From Streptomyces massasporeus (GTDB taxonomy: Bacteria > Actinomycetota > Actinomycetes > Streptomycetales > Streptomycetaceae): DNA of 64,000 bases. Of the stretch, positions 1-8,297 are shown piece by piece (the stretch's first letter is position 1; each line of letters opens with the position of its first letter). Position numbers and translations under genes: made by a program. The notes under the pieces were generated by a model, which saw only the letters and a program-made list of their open reading frames with translations, ran no database searches and was not told the origin of the DNA. The DNA lies in the NCBI RefSeq assembly GCF_014648995.1, contig NZ_BMSE01000011.1, positions 186,001 through 250,000 on the forward strand. The letters run 5' to 3'.

Positions 1-776
1 CGCTGCCGTACGGTGACCGCCTCGCCCGGTTCCGGCAGCTCGCGGTCGGTCTCTTGGCGGACCTCGGCCTCGATCCGGTCGACGATGCGTTCAGCCTCGT
101 CTTCATGCCCGTGGATGAACAGCCAGCGCGGACTCTCCGGCACATGGCGGCGTACCAGCATGATGCCCAGGCCCAGGATGCCGCCCAGGCCGAAGGCCAG
201 CCGCCAGCCGAGGTCGTCTGCCAGCAGGCTCTCGTTGAGAAGCAGCACGGCGACCAGGCTGCCGAGCGCCGCACCGACCCAGTAGCTGCCGTTGATGGCC
301 AGATCCACCTGTCCGCGGTTACGGGCCGGAATCAGCTCGTCGATGGCCGAGTTGATCGCGGCGTACTCTCCGCCGATGCCCATACCGGTGATGAAACGGG
401 CGAGGTAGAGGTACCAGGCGTCATGGGCGAACGCGGTCGCGACGGTGGCGAGGATGTAGATGCCGAGCGTGAGCATGAACAGCTTCTTGCGCCCGTAGCG
501 GTCGGTGAGCCTCCCGAACAGGAGAGCGCCCGCACACGCGCCTGCCACGTAGATGGCGGCGGCAGTGCCGATGTCGGCGCTGGTCAGGTTGATGCCGCTG
601 CCCGGCTCGGTCATACGGGCGGCAACCGCTCCGACGATCGTCACTTCGAGTCCGTCCAGAATCCAGACGGTTCCCAGACCGATGACGATCCGCCAGTGGA
701 ATCGGGACCACGGCAGCCGGTCCAGTCGGGCGGGGACCTTGGTGGTGACGACACCGAGCTCGGCGGTGGTGGTCAT
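1..776 (-). CDS. MFS transporter, N-terminal part (C-terminus outside window)
   Basis: Major facilitator superfamily permease. About 258 N-terminal residues are present; the gene continues past the left edge. The sequence begins MTTTAELGVVTTKV and has hydrophobic segments typical of TM1-6. It carries the MFS loop 2-3 signature GRLTDRYGRKKLF and a conserved RFITGMGIGGEY stretch, as in the sugar-porter and metabolite:H+ symporter branches (known family pattern). The loop after TM6 has the PESPRWLF motif common in those families. The substrate cannot be read from the sequence. The start at 776 is preceded by an AGGAGGCA-like ribosome site. It is transcribed away from the small zinc-ribbon gene at 866. 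Confidence 0.88.
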   Translation of the reverse strand, partial: MTTTAELGVVTTKVPARLDRLPWSRFHWRIVIGLGTVWILDGLEVTIVGAVAARMTEPGSGINLTSADIGTAAAIYVAGACAGALLFGRLTDRYGRKKLFMLTLGIYILATVATAFAHDAWYLYLARFITGMGIGGEYAAINSAIDELIPARNRGQVDLAINGSYWVGAALGSLVAVLLLNESLLADDLGWRLAFGLGGILGLGIMLVRRHVPESPRWLFIHGHEDEAERIVDRIEAEVRQETDRELPEPGEAVTVRQ

Positions 777-865
777 GCCGTGCCTCCTCGTTCAGGGCCA
801 TGGGCTGTTGCCTGGAGAGGGACAGGACAGGCCGGAATGAACTGGTCCGCATAGAGTGGTCTTCT

Positions 866-1147
866 GTGCTGCGCTGCCACCTTCTGGGACACCGTTTTCG
901 CTTTCTCCATGAGGGCGACACGATGCTCTGGCGCTGCGCGCGTGGGTGCGGAGCGGGGGGAAGCAAGCGATATCCGACGGCCCAGGACGCCGAGCGTTAC
1001 GCACGGGCATTCGACCGCGAGGACCAGGCGGACATGGGCCGGCGAGCCCCGCTCGGTCTGCTCCCCCTTCGGCTGCTGCGCGCCTGGCGTCTGCGGCGCC
1101 GAAAGGAAGCCGGTGGCGAGCCACATGCCGGGTCTTCGCCGCCGTGA
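866..1147 (+). CDS. Small conserved actinobacterial protein with zinc-ribbon-like Cys pattern
   Basis: About 93 residues. I recognise the pattern of a short actinobacterial family of unknown function rather than a function. An N-terminal LRCHLLGHRF is followed by LWRCARGCG, giving a Cys/His arrangement that could hold one metal. Then comes a conserved DAERYARAFDRED segment and a basic RRxR tail. I chose GTG 866 because homologous-looking proteins start close to the LRC motif; the frame is open upstream to an ATG at 800. It is convergent with hsp20, with a strong hairpin between. No role can be assigned. Confidence 0.6.
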   Translation: MLRCHLLGHRFRFLHEGDTMLWRCARGCGAGGSKRYPTAQDAERYARAFDREDQADMGRRAPLGLLPLRLLRAWRLRRRKEAGGEPHAGSSPP

Positions 1148-1208
1148 CGGGTCGTGATACGGGACGTCATTCATGAGTCACCCCGGATGTCGAGCCTCGC
1201 CGGCCCGG

Positions 1209-1240
1209 CCGCGGTGCCGGACGGGTGTCCGGAACCGCGG
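1209..1240. terminator. Bidirectional hairpin terminator between convergent genes
   Basis: Arms CCGCGGTGCCGGAC (1209-1222) and GTCCGGAACCGCGG (1227-1240) pair in 13 of 14 positions around a GGGT loop. It lies between the plus-strand small gene and the minus-strand hsp20, so it can serve both. There is no U-tract, as is usual in Streptomyces. Confidence 0.7.
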
Positions 1241-1250
1241 CGTTCGCGTC

Positions 1251-1754
1251 TCAGCCGCTGCTCCCGGTGCTTTCACTCGTCTCGCTGATCTCGACGTGCC
1301 GGGGCTTTGCGACCTCGGCCTTGGGGACGGCGATGGTGAGCACCCCCTCCGACATCTGCGCATTGATCTTTTCGGTGTCGACCTCTCCGGGCAGCCGCAG
1401 CCGGTACTCGAAGGCTCCGGTGCGGCGGGTGCTCCGTCGCAGGACACCTTTGCGTTCCTTCTCCTTGATCTCTCCGGTGACCACCAGCTCCTGGCCGTTC
1501 GCTTCGACGTCGATGTCCTTGCTCTTGACACCGGGGAGTTCGATCTCGATGTGGAAGGCGTCGTCGGACTCCGTGACATCCGCCAGGGGTGTCCACGCGA
1601 CTGCGGGCGCCGCGCCTCCCACCGTGGATTCGATCAGTCCGCTCATCTCGCTGAGCAGTTGGTCGAACTCCGTCATCGGATTGCGTGCCCAGCCAAGCGG
1701 CCTGGCCTGCATTGCGGCACCCCGTTGGTGCCGGACAGGCGTAGTCATTCCCAT
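1251..1754 (-). CDS. Hsp20/alpha-crystallin small heat-shock protein
   Basis: 167-residue ATP-independent holdase that binds unfolding proteins. The alpha-crystallin domain runs from about residue 50 to 150 and contains DAFHIEIELPGVKSKDIDV and EKRKGV-type strands. The consensus A-x-x-x-G-V-L motif is present as MSEGVLTIAVPK. The N-terminal arm has FDQLLSEM, and a short Ser-rich tail follows. GGAGAAGGAGG lies just upstream of ATG 1754; a second in-frame ATG at 1748 is possible. It is the last gene of the minus-strand stress cluster, 40 bp after the flavoprotein gene, and ends at a hairpin terminator. Confidence 0.93.
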   Translation of the reverse strand: MGMTTPVRHQRGAAMQARPLGWARNPMTEFDQLLSEMSGLIESTVGGAAPAVAWTPLADVTESDDAFHIEIELPGVKSKDIDVEANGQELVVTGEIKEKERKGVLRRSTRRTGAFEYRLRLPGEVDTEKINAQMSEGVLTIAVPKAEVAKPRHVEISETSESTGSSG

Positions 1755-1794
1755 CGCCTCCTTCTCCTTCTCGTGATCTCGTCGCTCTCTGGGG

Positions 1795-3576
1795 TCATGC
1801 GAGCCAAGCGGACTCCTTCGGACGGGTGTGCGCGGAGCTGTCGGTGCCGCCGGGCGCGGCCGTGTGGCCCAGGTGGCGGTGCACGAAATGGATGCTCATC
1901 GCGCCTTCGCCGACCGCGGAGGCCACGCGTTTCACAGAGCCGCTGCGGACGTCGCCCGCGGCGAAGACACCAGGCAGGCTGGTCTCCAACGTCAGGCAGT
2001 CGCGGCCCTGGCTCTGCCACAGTCCGGGGACGGAGCAGGCCTGCGCCTCCGCGCCGGTGAGCACGAAGCCGCGCGCGTCGAGGGCGAGCGCCCCGGACAG
2101 CCACTCGGTGTGGGGGTCGGCGCCGGTGAAGACGAACAGGGCCCGCACCGCGAGGGGGCGGTGCTCGCCCGTACGGTGGTCGACCACGGTGACCGCCTCC
2201 AGCACCTTGTCGCCGAGGGCCTCGGTCATCTCGGTGTGCAGCAGCACGCGCACCCGCGGGTGACGCTCGACCTGATCGATCAGGTAGCGGGACATGTGCG
2301 ACTCGAGGCCCGGCCCACGGACGAGCAGATACACCTGCGGTGCGTACCCGGCCAGGAAGAGTACGGCCTGGCCCGCGGAGTTGCCTCCGCCGACGACGGC
2401 CACCGGGTCGGTGCGGCACTGCTGGGCCTCGTAGACGGTCGCCGAGTAGTGGACGCTCGTTCCCTCCAGGCGTTCGATGCCGGGCACCTGGAGGCGGCGG
2501 TAGCGGGCGCCGGTGGCCAGGACGACGCTACGGGCGGTGATCTCGCTGCCGTCGGTGAACCCGACGGCGTAGTGCCCGTCCCTCGGTTCGAGCCGAGCCG
2601 CCTCCGCCGGGACGCTGATCCTGGCGCCGAACTTGTCGGCCTGGAGCACGGCGCGGTCGGTGAGTTCGGCGCCGGAGATTCCGGAGGGGAAGCCGAGCAA
2701 ATTCTCGATGCGGGACGACGTCCCGGCCTGGCCACCGGTGGCCATCGCCTCGACCAGGGTCATGCCGAGGCCCTCCGAGGCGGCGTTCACCGCGGCGGCG
2801 AGACCGGCGGGTCCGGAGCCGACGATCAGGAGATCGCCGTGATGGTTTCCGGCAGGCAGCGACGGCAGGCCCAAGAGCCGGGCCAGTTCCGCGTTGCTGG
2901 GGTTGCGCAACAGAGTGGTGTCCCGCCAGATGACGAGCGGTGTCTCCTCCGGGCCGACGCCGAAGCGGCGCAGCAGCTCCTCGGCCTCCTCGTCCGTCTC
3001 CAGGTCGATCCAGCGGTGTGGCAGCCGGTTGCGGGCGGCGAACTCGCGCAGCCGCCGGGTGTCAGGCGAATAGCGCGAGCCGATGATGCGGAAACCGGCG
3101 CCCTGCCCGACGAGCAGGGCACGGCGGCCCAGGCAGGCGCGCAGCACCAGATCGCCAAGGACGGAGTCCCGGGTCACCAGGTCACGCAGCTGATCCATGG
3201 ACAGGGCGAGGGCCTCACCTGGGTCCCTGACCAGGGCGGTGTAGAAGGCCACCTGCCCGTTCAGGAGGCCGAGTTCGCCGATGAAGCGGCCGGGGCCGTG
3301 CACACGCAGCAGACGTTCGTCGGGCGTGCCGTAGCCCTCGACGACGGAGACCGAGCCACTGAGGACGACGTAGAACGTCTCGCACCGCTCCCCCTCCCGG
3401 ATCAGCACATCCCCGGCGTCGACCGCGCGCCGCCGGCCACGCTGCGCCAGGCGGGCCAGCTGGTCGTCCGGCAGGCGGGGGTAAGCGCCGTAGATGTCGG
3501 CGGTCTCGAAGGGGACGCTCTCCTCCGCCTCGTCCGGCACCGGCGCCGCGCTCGGCCGCGTCTCGTCGCCGGCCAT
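1795..3576 (-). CDS. Cyclic nucleotide-binding domain / thioredoxin reductase-like FAD oxidoreductase fusion
   Basis: 593 residues in three parts. Residues about 30-145 form a cNMP-binding/CRP-like domain (GDVLIREGERCETFYVVLSG, FIGELGLLNG). Residues about 160-245 look thioredoxin-fold-like. From about 247 there is a TrxR-like flavoprotein with FAD motif GSGPAG (253-258), NADPH motif GGGNSAGQA (about 396-404) and C-terminal FAAGDVRSGSVKR. At the position of the TrxR redox CxxC I see HYSATV (about 376-381), so the disulfide is absent. It is therefore probably not a classical thioredoxin reductase even though a thioredoxin gene lies two genes upstream. The start at 3576 overlaps the UBP gene stop in TGATG, so translation is probably coupled. 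The ligand of the cNMP domain is unknown. Confidence 0.85.
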   Translation of the reverse strand: MAGDETRPSAAPVPDEAEESVPFETADIYGAYPRLPDDQLARLAQRGRRRAVDAGDVLIREGERCETFYVVLSGSVSVVEGYGTPDERLLRVHGPGRFIGELGLLNGQVAFYTALVRDPGEALALSMDQLRDLVTRDSVLGDLVLRACLGRRALLVGQGAGFRIIGSRYSPDTRRLREFAARNRLPHRWIDLETDEEAEELLRRFGVGPEETPLVIWRDTTLLRNPSNAELARLLGLPSLPAGNHHGDLLIVGSGPAGLAAAVNAASEGLGMTLVEAMATGGQAGTSSRIENLLGFPSGISGAELTDRAVLQADKFGARISVPAEAARLEPRDGHYAVGFTDGSEITARSVVLATGARYRRLQVPGIERLEGTSVHYSATVYEAQQCRTDPVAVVGGGNSAGQAVLFLAGYAPQVYLLVRGPGLESHMSRYLIDQVERHPRVRVLLHTEMTEALGDKVLEAVTVVDHRTGEHRPLAVRALFVFTGADPHTEWLSGALALDARGFVLTGAEAQACSVPGLWQSQGRDCLTLETSLPGVFAAGDVRSGSVKRVASAVGEGAMSIHFVHRHLGHTAAPGGTDSSAHTRPKESAWLA

Positions 3577-3839
3577 CACACGAACGCCTCGTGGACGAAG
3601 CACCACCGCCAGTCCTCGCCGGGCTCCAGCGACGCCACGATCGGATGGCCGTCGGCGGCGGCGTGACGGCGCGCGTGCCGGTTGGGCGAGGAATCGCAGC
3701 AGCCGACGTGGCCGCAGGTCAGGCAGAGCCTGAGGTGGACCCACGGGGAGCCGAGCAGCAGACACTCCTGACACCCTTCGGGGGTCCGTGGCCGGACCGG
3801 CCGGACGAGGGCGAGGTGGGGGTCGGTTCGTACGGTCAT
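3576..3839 (-). CDS. UBP-type zinc-finger protein
   Basis: 87 residues, almost entirely a ZnF-UBP domain. Cys/His residues occur in the order C-x2-C ... C-x2-C-x3-C-C ... H-x3-H ... H, followed by DWRWCFVHEAFV. In eukaryotes this fold binds free ubiquitin C-termini. Free-standing bacterial copies are common in actinobacteria and have no settled function. It is 6 bp after the thioredoxin gene and shares TGATG with the flavoprotein gene, so the three are expressed together. A role in the redox/stress module is inference from context only. Confidence 0.85.
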   Translation of the reverse strand: MTVRTDPHLALVRPVRPRTPEGCQECLLLGSPWVHLRLCLTCGHVGCCDSSPNRHARRHAAADGHPIVASLEPGEDWRWCFVHEAFV

Positions 3840-3845
3840 GGCTGA

Positions 3846-4304
3846 TCACCCTTTCCCGGCCGGTTCGCGGCCCGCGATCGACTGCTCCACCCACCGCTGC
3901 AGGGCGGGGGCAGGTGCGGCACCCGCCTGCCGGGCGATGGTGTGCCCTCTGTCGAGGACCAACAGCGTCGGTACCGCCTGGACCTCGAACCGCTGCGCCA
4001 GGCGCGGGTTCTTGTCGATGTCGACCTTGACCAGCTTGATCTTTCCCGCGAGATCGGCGGCGACCTTCTCCAGCGCGGGGCTCACCATGCGGCAGGGGCC
4101 GCACCAGGTGGCCCACAGGTCGACGACGACGGGTACGGTGGCCTGCTCGACGACCTCGGTGAAGTCGTCGTCGCCCGCGTCGGCCATCCATGGCAGAGGC
4201 TGCTTGCAGTTGGCGCACCTGGGGCGTCCCTCGGCGGCCACGGGCAGCCGGTTGGTGCGCCCGCAGTGCGGGCAGGTGACGTTGGTCGCTTGCACGGTAC
4301 TCAT
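3846..4304 (-). CDS. trxC: Thioredoxin 2-type protein with N-terminal zinc ribbon
   Basis: 152-residue cytosolic disulfide reductase. The N-terminus has two CxxC pairs (CPHCGRTN and CANCKQP) that bind zinc in TrxC proteins. The thioredoxin fold follows, with active site WATWCGPC and cis-Pro VQAVPTLLV. The C-terminal helix is WVEQSIAGRE. ATG 4304 overlaps the clpB stop by 4 bp (ATGA). Co-transcription with chaperones fits a role in repairing oxidised proteins. Its electron donor is unclear because the neighbouring TrxR-like protein lacks the redox CxxC. Confidence 0.92.
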   Translation of the reverse strand: MSTVQATNVTCPHCGRTNRLPVAAEGRPRCANCKQPLPWMADAGDDDFTEVVEQATVPVVVDLWATWCGPCRMVSPALEKVAADLAGKIKLVKVDIDKNPRLAQRFEVQAVPTLLVLDRGHTIARQAGAAPAPALQRWVEQSIAGREPAGKG

Positions 4305-6940
4305 GCCGCCCTTGCTCCCTTCACGTCCTCGGGCTGGTCGTAGGTGACGACCAGTTCTCCGTGCTCGGCGTCGACGCGCACGTTCGCGCCGTCCTGGACG
4401 TCGCCGCGCAGCAGGGCGCGCCCGACCAGCGTCTCGACCTCGTGCGAGATGTAACGCCGCAGCGGCCGGGCCCCGTACACCGGGTCGTAGCCTTGATGGG
4501 CGATCACCTCCCTTGCCGCGTCGGTGAGTTCGACGGTGATGCGGCGCTCGGCGACCCGCTTCCGCAGCTCGTCGAACTGCAGCTCCACAATCCGCTCGAT
4601 CTGCCGCTCACCGAGCGGCTTGAACAGCACGATGTCGTCGACGCGGTTGAGGAATTCCGGACGGAAGTGCCCGCGCAACTCACCCATCACCAGGGCGCGG
4701 GCGTCCGGCTTGATCTCACCCTCGGCGGTGGCGCCGTCGAGGAGGTGCTCGGAGCCGATGTTGGACGTCATGATGATCACGGTGTTGCGGAAGTCGACGG
4801 TGCGGCCCTGGGCGTCGGTGATGCGGCCGTCGTCGAGGATCTGCAGCAGGGTGTTGAAGACATCGGTGTGCGCCTTCTCGATCTCGTCGAACAGCACGAC
4901 CGAGTACGGCTTGCGGCGTACGGCCTCGGTGAGCTGTCCGCCTTCCTCGTAGCCGATGTACCCGGGCGGGGCCCCCATCAGCCGGCTGACGGTGTGCCGC
5001 TCCTGGTACTCGCTCATGTCGAGGCGGACCATGTTCTCCTCGGAGTCGAACAGGGCGCGGGCGAGGGTCTTGGCCAGCTCGGTCTTCCCGACGCCGGTGG
5101 GGCCGAGGAAGATGAACGAGCCGATGGGGCGGCGCGGATCCCGGATGCCGGAACGGGCACGGATGATGGCGTCGGCGACGAGCTGAACGGCCTCGTCCTG
5201 GCCGATGACGCGCTCGCGCAGGATCTCGTCGAGGCGCAGCAGCTTCTCGCGTTCGCCCTCCTGGAGGCGGGCGACGGGGACGCCGGTCCAGGCGGCGACG
5301 ATCTCGGCGATCTCCTCCTCCGTGACGACCTCGCGCAGCAGCCGGTTCTCCCCTTGCTTCGCAGCCAGTTGCTCCTCCTCTGCGGCGAGCCGGCGCTCCA
5401 GGTCCTGGAGGCGGCCGTAGCGGAGTTCGGCAGCGCGGTTGAGGTCGTAGGCGCGTTCTGCCTCCTCCGCCTCGTGGCGGACCTGCTCCAGTTCCTGGCG
5501 CAGCTCCTGCACGCGGCGGATGGCCTGCCGTTCGGCCTCCCACTGGGCGTGCTTGGCATCGGCCTCGCCGCGCAGGTCGGCCAGTTCCCTGCGCAGCTCC
5601 TCCAGGCGGGTTTTGCTGGCCGGGTCGGTCTCCTTGGAGAGGGCGGCCTCCTCGATCTCCAGACGGGTGACGCGGCGAGTGATCTCGTCGAGTTCGGCGG
5701 GCATCGAGTCGATCTCGGTACGCAGCCGGGCGCACGCCTCGTCGACGAGGTCGATGGCCTTGTCGGGCAGGAACCGATCGGTGATGTAGCGGTGGCTGAG
5801 GGTGGCCGCGGATACCAGCGCGGTGTCCTGGATCTTCACGCCGTGGAAGATTTCCAGGCGTTCGCGCAGTCCGCGCAGGATGGAGATGGTGTCCTCCACG
5901 CTCGGCTCTTCGACCAGGACCTGCTGGAAGCGGCGTTCGAGGGCGGCGTCCTTCTCGATGTGCTTACGGTACTCGTCGAGGGTGGTGGCACCGATCATGT
6001 GGAGTTCGCCGCGGGCGAGCATCGGCTTGAGCATGTTGCCCGCGTCCATGGCTCCTTCGGCGGCACCCGCGCCTACGACGGTGTGGAGTTCGTCGACGAA
6101 GAGAAGGATGTACCCCTGGGCGGCCTTCACCTCGGACAGCACGGCCTTGAGGCGTTCCTCGAACTCGCCGCGGTACTTCGCCCCGGCCACCAGGGATCCC
6201 ATGTCGAGTGCGAACACGGTCTTGTCGCGCAGTCCTTCGGGTACATCGCCGCGGACGATGCGCTGGGCGAGGCCCTCGACGATGGCGGTCTTGCCGACGC
6301 CGGGGTCGCCGATGAGGACCGGGTTGTTCTTGGACTTGCGGCTGAGGATCTGGGTGACGCGGCGGATCTCGGCGTCCCGGCCGATGACCGGGTCGAGTTT
6401 GCCGTCCCTGGCCTCGGCGACCAGGTCGCGGCCGTACTTCTCCAGCGCCTCGTAGGCCACTTCGGGGTTGGCCGAGGTCACGCGCTGGTTGCCACGGACC
6501 TGGGTCAGCGCGCTCAGGAACGAGTCCCGGGTGATGCCGTGCTCCTTGAGCAGCCGTCCGGCGGCGGTGGACGAGCCCTCCTCGGCCAGCGCCAGCAAAA
6601 GGTGCTCCACGGACACGTACTCGTCCTTGAGGCGTTTGGCCTCCCGCTCGGCCGCGTCCAGCAGCCGGGACAGGCGCTGGGTGACGAACACCTGGCCCGG
6701 CGCCGCGCCCGGGCCGGTCACCTTGGGCCGGCGGGAAAGCTCCTCACGCACAGCCGCACGGAGCTCCTCGGGCTCCCTGCCCGCCTGTTGCAGCAGCCTC
6801 GGGATCAGGCCGTCCTCCTGGTCGAGGAGCGCGAGCAGCAGATGCTCACCGTCGACCTCGGTCTGGCCCATGCGGACGGCGGCGGTCTGCGCCTCCTGGA
6901 GGGCTTCCTGTGACTTCTGGGTGAGACGGTTCATGTCCAT
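4301..6940 (-). CDS. clpB: ClpB disaggregase (AAA+ chaperone)
   Basis: 879 residues, normal ClpB length. The Clp N-domain (about 1-145) begins NRLTQKSQEALQ. NBD1 has Walker A GDPGVGKT and pore loop AGAKYRGEFEERL. A long coiled-coil middle domain (about 400-520) distinguishes it from ClpA/C. NBD2 has GPTGVGKTELAKTLA and the C-terminal sensor-2 GARPLRRYI. It works with DnaK/DnaJ/GrpE to resolve aggregates, and here the whole set is encoded together. Start 6940 (MDMNRL) overlaps the upstream modulator gene by 10 bp; ATG 6934 is an alternative. In many Streptomyces the main clpB is elsewhere, so this is likely an extra copy (inference). Confidence 0.96.
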   Translation of the reverse strand: MDMNRLTQKSQEALQEAQTAAVRMGQTEVDGEHLLLALLDQEDGLIPRLLQQAGREPEELRAAVREELSRRPKVTGPGAAPGQVFVTQRLSRLLDAAEREAKRLKDEYVSVEHLLLALAEEGSSTAAGRLLKEHGITRDSFLSALTQVRGNQRVTSANPEVAYEALEKYGRDLVAEARDGKLDPVIGRDAEIRRVTQILSRKSKNNPVLIGDPGVGKTAIVEGLAQRIVRGDVPEGLRDKTVFALDMGSLVAGAKYRGEFEERLKAVLSEVKAAQGYILLFVDELHTVVGAGAAEGAMDAGNMLKPMLARGELHMIGATTLDEYRKHIEKDAALERRFQQVLVEEPSVEDTISILRGLRERLEIFHGVKIQDTALVSAATLSHRYITDRFLPDKAIDLVDEACARLRTEIDSMPAELDEITRRVTRLEIEEAALSKETDPASKTRLEELRRELADLRGEADAKHAQWEAERQAIRRVQELRQELEQVRHEAEEAERAYDLNRAAELRYGRLQDLERRLAAEEEQLAAKQGENRLLREVVTEEEIAEIVAAWTGVPVARLQEGEREKLLRLDEILRERVIGQDEAVQLVADAIIRARSGIRDPRRPIGSFIFLGPTGVGKTELAKTLARALFDSEENMVRLDMSEYQERHTVSRLMGAPPGYIGYEEGGQLTEAVRRKPYSVVLFDEIEKAHTDVFNTLLQILDDGRITDAQGRTVDFRNTVIIMTSNIGSEHLLDGATAEGEIKPDARALVMGELRGHFRPEFLNRVDDIVLFKPLGERQIERIVELQFDELRKRVAERRITVELTDAAREVIAHQGYDPVYGARPLRRYISHEVETLVGRALLRGDVQDGANVRVDAEHGELVVTYDQPEDVKGARAA

Positions 6941-7338
6941 GGGGGTGAGTCACTCCTCCTGCCGCGGTCGCGCAGTGCGGCTTCGAGCAGGCTGATGCGG
7001 TCGAGCAGGTCGAGCACCAGACCGATGGATGCGTAGTTGAGGCAGAGTCCGGAGCGCAGCCGCTGGACGCGGGCGAGGATCGCCGGGGCCGCGGGGTCGA
7101 ACACGAGGTGCCCCGCGGCGTCGCGTTCGGCGTCGACCAGGCCGAGGGCGACGAACCGGCGGACCAGGTCGGGGTGGAGGCCCGAGCGGCGGGCCACGGT
7201 GTCCAGGGAAAGCCTGGGCACGGGGACGAGCGCGTACCGCACCGCCGTGGAGCCGGCGCTCGTCCGTACGGGACGCCCGCCCGCGTCGGCCCGGGCGGTC
7301 CGACCGCCGGTGGCCGCCCATGAGGGTCGGTCGCTCAT
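6931..7338 (-). CDS. MerR-like / CbpM-type chaperone modulator
   Basis: 135 residues. The central part, VPRLSLDTVARRSGLHPDLVRRFVALGLVDAERDAAGHLVFD, resembles a MerR-type winged helix. The following RVQRLRSGLCLNYASIGLVLDLLDRISLLEAAL matches CbpM, which binds and restrains CbpA-type J proteins. It sits exactly where hspR sits in the classical dnaK-grpE-dnaJ-hspR operon, but the sequence looks more like CbpM than HspR. ATG 7338 overlaps the dnaJ stop (TGATG); GTG 7341 is just upstream. Either J-protein modulation or DNA binding is possible. Confidence 0.75.
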   Translation of the reverse strand: MSDRPSWAATGGRTARADAGGRPVRTSAGSTAVRYALVPVPRLSLDTVARRSGLHPDLVRRFVALGLVDAERDAAGHLVFDPAAPAILARVQRLRSGLCLNYASIGLVLDLLDRISLLEAALRDRGRRSDSPPWT

Positions 7339-8291
7339 CACGTCCTCCTGGGGTCGTACGAAGAGGTGGCGGCGAGCTCCTCGAACAGCTCGCGCTCCCG
7401 GTCGCTGAGCTTGGGCGGCACCATGACGCGGAGTTCGGCGTAGAGGTTGCCGTCGGCACCGCGCGGGTTCGGCATGCCCTCCCCGCGCAGCCGCAGCCGC
7501 CGGCCACTGGACGAGCCCGCGGGCACCGTGACCTTGGCCGTGCCGCCGCCGGGGGTGGGCACCGGAACCGTCGCACCCAGCGCGGCCTCCCAGGGAGTGA
7601 CCGGAAGCTGCACATACACGTCCCGGCCGTCCAGCCGGAACCGAGGGTGCGGTTGGATACGCACCCGCAGATACAGATCCCCCGCGGCGGCGTCACCACT
7701 GCCCCGGCCGCCCTCACCCGCCAGGCGGATGCGCTGCCCGTCGGTGACGCCGGACGGTACGTCGACCTCGTACCGCCGCGGCTGCCCGGTGGGGCCGCCG
7801 AGCGTGACGGTGCGGCGGCCGCCCCTGTACGCCTCCTCGACGGTGAGCGGCAGCTCGGCCTCCTGGTCGGCTCCCGGTACACCGCCGGGGGCGGCGCCCG
7901 CTCCGAAGAGCGAGCCGAGCAGGTCCTCGATGTCGACGCCCCCCGCTGCGAAGTCGTCGCCGAAGCCGGTGTACCGGACATGGGGGCCGCCCGCGCCTGC
8001 GGTCCTCCGAGCGCGGAAGCCGCCGCCGGGTCCCGCGCCGGCACCGACCCGCTCCTCCCAGTCCTCGGGGACCTGCCGGAAGTCCTCGCCGAAGCGGTCG
8101 TAACGGGCCCGTGTCTTGGGGTCCGACAGGACGCTGTACGCCTCGTTGAGGTCCTTGAAGCGTTCCTCCGCCCCCGGGTCCTTGTTGACGTCGGGGTGGT
8201 ACTTGCGGGCGAGTTTGCGATATGCCTGCTGAATCTCGTCCTGGCCGGCGGTCCGTGACACGCCCAGCACCTCGTAGAAGTCCTGTGCCAT
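7338..8291 (-). CDS. CbpA-type DnaJ co-chaperone (no zinc finger)
   Basis: 317 residues. The J domain (1-70) has the HPD motif in KYHPDVNKD and stimulates DnaK ATPase. It is followed by a Gly/Phe-rich linker with SLFGAG. Two beta-sandwich substrate-binding domains hold LPLTVEEAYRGG, GVTDGQRIRLAGEG and VQLPVTPWEAALG. The four CxxCxGxG zinc repeats of class A DnaJ are absent, so this is a class B/CbpA protein. It lies 6 bp after grpE, and its stop overlaps the modulator start. Confidence 0.93.
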   Translation of the reverse strand: MAQDFYEVLGVSRTAGQDEIQQAYRKLARKYHPDVNKDPGAEERFKDLNEAYSVLSDPKTRARYDRFGEDFRQVPEDWEERVGAGAGPGGGFRARRTAGAGGPHVRYTGFGDDFAAGGVDIEDLLGSLFGAGAAPGGVPGADQEAELPLTVEEAYRGGRRTVTLGGPTGQPRRYEVDVPSGVTDGQRIRLAGEGGRGSGDAAAGDLYLRVRIQPHPRFRLDGRDVYVQLPVTPWEAALGATVPVPTPGGGTAKVTVPAGSSSGRRLRLRGEGMPNPRGADGNLYAELRVMVPPKLSDRERELFEELAATSSYDPRRT

Positions 8292-8297
8292 GACCGG

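Noticed and set aside
1795..4218. 807-codon frame merging the flavoprotein with upstream sequence
   Set aside because: The extra N-terminus is a shadow of the UBP and thioredoxin genes; the flavoprotein begins at ATG 3576.
4361..6913. 850-codon open frame on the plus strand opposite clpB
   Set aside because: Mirror of clpB caused by GC-rich codon bias; its translation lacks any domain.
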